A stretch of DNA of 6,987 nt, taken from Sva-07 sp031398325 (GTDB taxonomy: Bacteria; Actinomycetota; Acidimicrobiia; Acidimicrobiales; Ilumatobacteraceae). This document shows positions 5,650 to 6,987 of this stretch, piece by piece. The stretch is from positions 1 through 6,987 of the forward strand of contig JANNNB010000142.1 of assembly GCA_031398325.1 (NCBI GenBank). The letters are read 5' to 3'. Within the stretch, counting starts at the first letter, position 1, and each line of letters begins with the position of its first letter. A program made the position numbers and the translations under genes. The notes under the pieces are model-generated. The model searched no databases and was not told the origin of the DNA. It saw nothing but the letters and a program-made list of their open reading frames with translations.

Positions 5650-6987
5650 TCAGGGGAGGGGCATGCCGTCGCCGCCGCCGTCACCATCGAAGCCCAGCAT
5701 TCCCGGCGCATCGAGGTCGGGCGCGTCGAGGGCCGCGCCGAAGTCGCTCGGACCGTCCAGTTGTTGGCCGATCCCCTGGTCGAACAGTTCGGCGCCCTCG
5801 AGTGTCGCGAAGCCCTCGGCCTGAACGGCGATGCCAGCTTCGAAGGCTGCTCCGTCGTTGGCGTAGGGGTCGACGGTCGGGATCTGCGATGGGTCGAGCG
5901 TGGGCAGGTTCTCCAAGAGCTCGGGACGAACGGTCGTGTCGACGACGGGCAGCATCGTCACGTCGAGCTGCACGAACCCGAGCACGTCGCCGGATTCCTC
6001 CTGCGGGGTCTCATCGCCCGGCTGAACTGGGGCCACCGGCACCGTCGTGGTATCGGGACCGGTCGCCGGACCGTTCGGGCCCCCCGTGTTCGTGTTGCGC
6101 ACATCGACAGGCGTCATTCCGCTCACCCCGATGAAGTCCGACCGCGTACCGCCCGAGAAGTCCCCGCCCATACCTGCCTCCGCATCGACGTACTCGCCCT
6201 CGGCGGGCTCGTCGCCTCCGTCGTCGGCCGCGTCGTCACCGTCGTCGCTGTCGTCACTGTCGTCGCTGTCGTCGTCGTTGTCGTCGCTGTCGTCCTCGTC
6301 CTCGTCGTCTTCCTCCTTCTCCTTGTCCTCTTCTTCCTTCTTCTTGTCCTCTTCTTCCTTCTTCTTCGCCTCTTCGTCCTTCTTCTTCGCCTCCGCGTCT
6401 GCTTTTGCCTGCCGGTCGGCCAGGTCCTTCTGAGCCGCTGGGGTCAACACGACGGGACCCGTGGTGTTGCCGTGCTGGCCCTGGACGATCACCGTGGTTG
6501 TCTTGCCATCAGAGGTGAACTGGGCCCCGATCTCGTCCTCGAAGCTGATCGAAGTCGAATCGGTGGCAGTCGTGGAGGTAGGTGGCGGCGGCGCGCCCGT
6601 CGCAGTCCCTGCGCCGCTGCCGCCGGCCGACGTGACGAGCGGGCCGATACCGAGGCCGGTGGTCGTCGGTTCGGTCCCCCGAGATCCGCCATCGGTGATC
6701 GGATTCGACGACGTGCCCCCGGGAGCTGGGGCGGGTGCCGGGGCCGAACCTCCACCAGACGAACCCGCTGGCGGCGCGGGAGCGGGTGTTGTCGATCCGC
6801 CGCCGGGGCTACCACTGCCCCCGGCACCACCTTCGGGCTGCCGGTTCGAGCCCGGCCCGACGCCCGCACCATCCTGACCCGGCCCGCCGCCGGAGCCGCG
6901 GGTGCCGTCGACGTTCGTACCCGACCCCGAACCAGATCCGGAGGTCGCACCGACGTCGGCACCCGTGCCCGCACCCGCGCCCGGCGT
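5650..6987 (-). CDS. Low-complexity protein with charged helix and acidic tract (partial, N-terminus missing)
   Basis: Reading leftward, this frame is open from the right edge to a TGA at 5650-5652, giving 445 visible residues; the true start is outside the window. A GTG at 6490-6492 could be mistaken for a start, but the same frame continues for 165 codons upstream without a stop. Regions in order: a Gly/Ser/Pro/Thr-rich stretch with GSGSGSG and APAPAPAPGG (6550-6987); a short ordered-looking segment SFEDEIGAQFTSDGKTTTVI (about 6487-6546); a Lys/Glu helix of heptads (6304-6390); an Asp/Ser run (6211-6309); and an acidic tail rich in Asp, Gly and Pro ending GMPLP. No cysteine occurs in the visible part. 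Third codon positions are mostly G or C despite the biased composition, supporting a real gene. The composition suits an extracellular, wall-spanning or scaffold region of a large protein, but no domain is recognised and no function is assigned. Confidence 0.8.
   Translation of the reverse strand, partial: TPGAGAGTGADVGATSGSGSGSGTNVDGTRGSGGGPGQDGAGVGPGSNRQPEGGAGGSGSPGGGSTTPAPAPPAGSSGGGSAPAPAPAPGGTSSNPITDGGSRGTEPTTTGLGIGPLVTSAGGSGAGTATGAPPPPTSTTATDSTSISFEDEIGAQFTSDGKTTTVIVQGQHGNTTGPVVLTPAAQKDLADRQAKADAEAKKKDEEAKKKEEEDKKKEEEDKEKEEDDEDEDDSDDNDDDSDDSDDSDDGDDAADDGGDEPAEGEYVDAEAGMGGDFSGGTRSDFIGVSGMTPVDVRNTNTGGPNGPATGPDTTTVPVAPVQPGDETPQEESGDVLGFVQLDVTMLPVVDTTVRPELLENLPTLDPSQIPTVDPYANDGAAFEAGIAVQAEGFATLEGAELFDQGIGQQLDGPSDFGAALDAPDLDAPGMLGFDGDGGGDGMPLP
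6211..6309 (-). repeat. Asp/Ser-rich acidic tract encoded by GAC-rich repeats
   Basis: About 33 codons of the minus-strand gene are mostly Asp, with Glu near the start and interspersed Ser, Asn, Gly and Ala (for example DDSDDNDDDSDDSDDSDDG). Almost all Asp codons are GAC, so the plus strand shows a long run of GTC triplets. The tract is strongly negative and presumably disordered. Calcium or cation binding is possible but is inference only; no RTX nonapeptide or thrombospondin type 3 pattern is evident. Confidence 0.8.
6304..6387 (-). repeat. 21-bp coding repeats giving KKKEEED-like heptads
   Basis: Inside the minus-strand low-complexity gene, four 7-residue units run KKKDEEA, KKKEEED, KKKEEED and the degenerate KEKEEDD. 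Units two (6346-6366) and three (6325-6345) are identical at all 21 bases, which points to recent slippage or duplication. The alternating blocks of Lys and Glu are of the type that forms a stable single charged helix, or a coiled coil. Confidence 0.85.

Noticed and set aside
6047..6433. Plus-strand poly-serine frame opposite the acidic tract
   Set aside because: It is the complement of GAC/GAG/AAG codons in the minus-strand gene, giving runs of Ser, Leu and Phe without any family signature.
6490..6492. GTG as the true start of the low-complexity minus-strand gene
   Set aside because: The frame stays open with the same kind of composition for 165 codons upstream to the window edge, so an internal codon is more likely.
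6461..6974. Pro/Gly/Val-rich plus-strand frame and Arg-rich alternative minus-strand frame near the right edge
   Set aside because: The minus frame ending at 5650 is continuous through the whole region with a better codon pattern, so the others are shadows.

Overview
The window is high-GC DNA with dense, short-spaced genes, GTG starts, few strong Shine-Dalgarno sequences and strong G/C preference at third codon positions. These traits, a DUF3516-type Ski2-like helicase and a secreted protein of a type I associate with actinobacteria point to an actinobacterium, possibly of the Acidimicrobiia (Ilumatobacter-like). The lineage is an inference from gene content; no marker gene is present.

Layout, left to right. 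(1) 2-124: the C-terminal end of an unidentified plus-strand protein, overlapping the next start by 10 bp. (2) 115-963: a secreted protein with a signal peptide and four mature-chain cysteines. (3) 964-1261: a non-coding gap filled mostly by a three-copy tandem repeat with an exact 94-bp period; each copy carries an imperfect inverted repeat. (4) 1262-5103: a probable operon of a Sulfotransfer_4-type sulfotransferase, a SAM methyltransferase with an atypical motif I (joined by a 4-bp ATGA overlap), and, 21 bp further on, an 853-aa DUF3516 DEAD/DEAH-box helicase. (5) 5156-5605: a DUF3237 protein on the same strand, 52 bp after the helicase. (6) 5606-5649: a short convergent gap with two mutually exclusive hairpins. 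(7) 5650-6987, minus strand: the C-terminal 445 residues of a low-complexity protein whose start lies outside the window. It has a Gly/Ser/Pro/Thr-rich part, a charged helix built of KKKEEED-like heptads, an Asp/Ser acidic tract and an acidic tail.

How the genes work together is mostly unknown. The overlap between sulfotransferase and methyltransferase suggests coupled translation of two small-molecule or polymer-modifying enzymes. The helicase is probably an RNA-acting housekeeping enzyme that shares the transcript. I see no tRNA, rRNA, CRISPR array, transposase, integrase or recognised defence system. The least explained items are the 94-bp repeat array and the low-complexity minus-strand protein.
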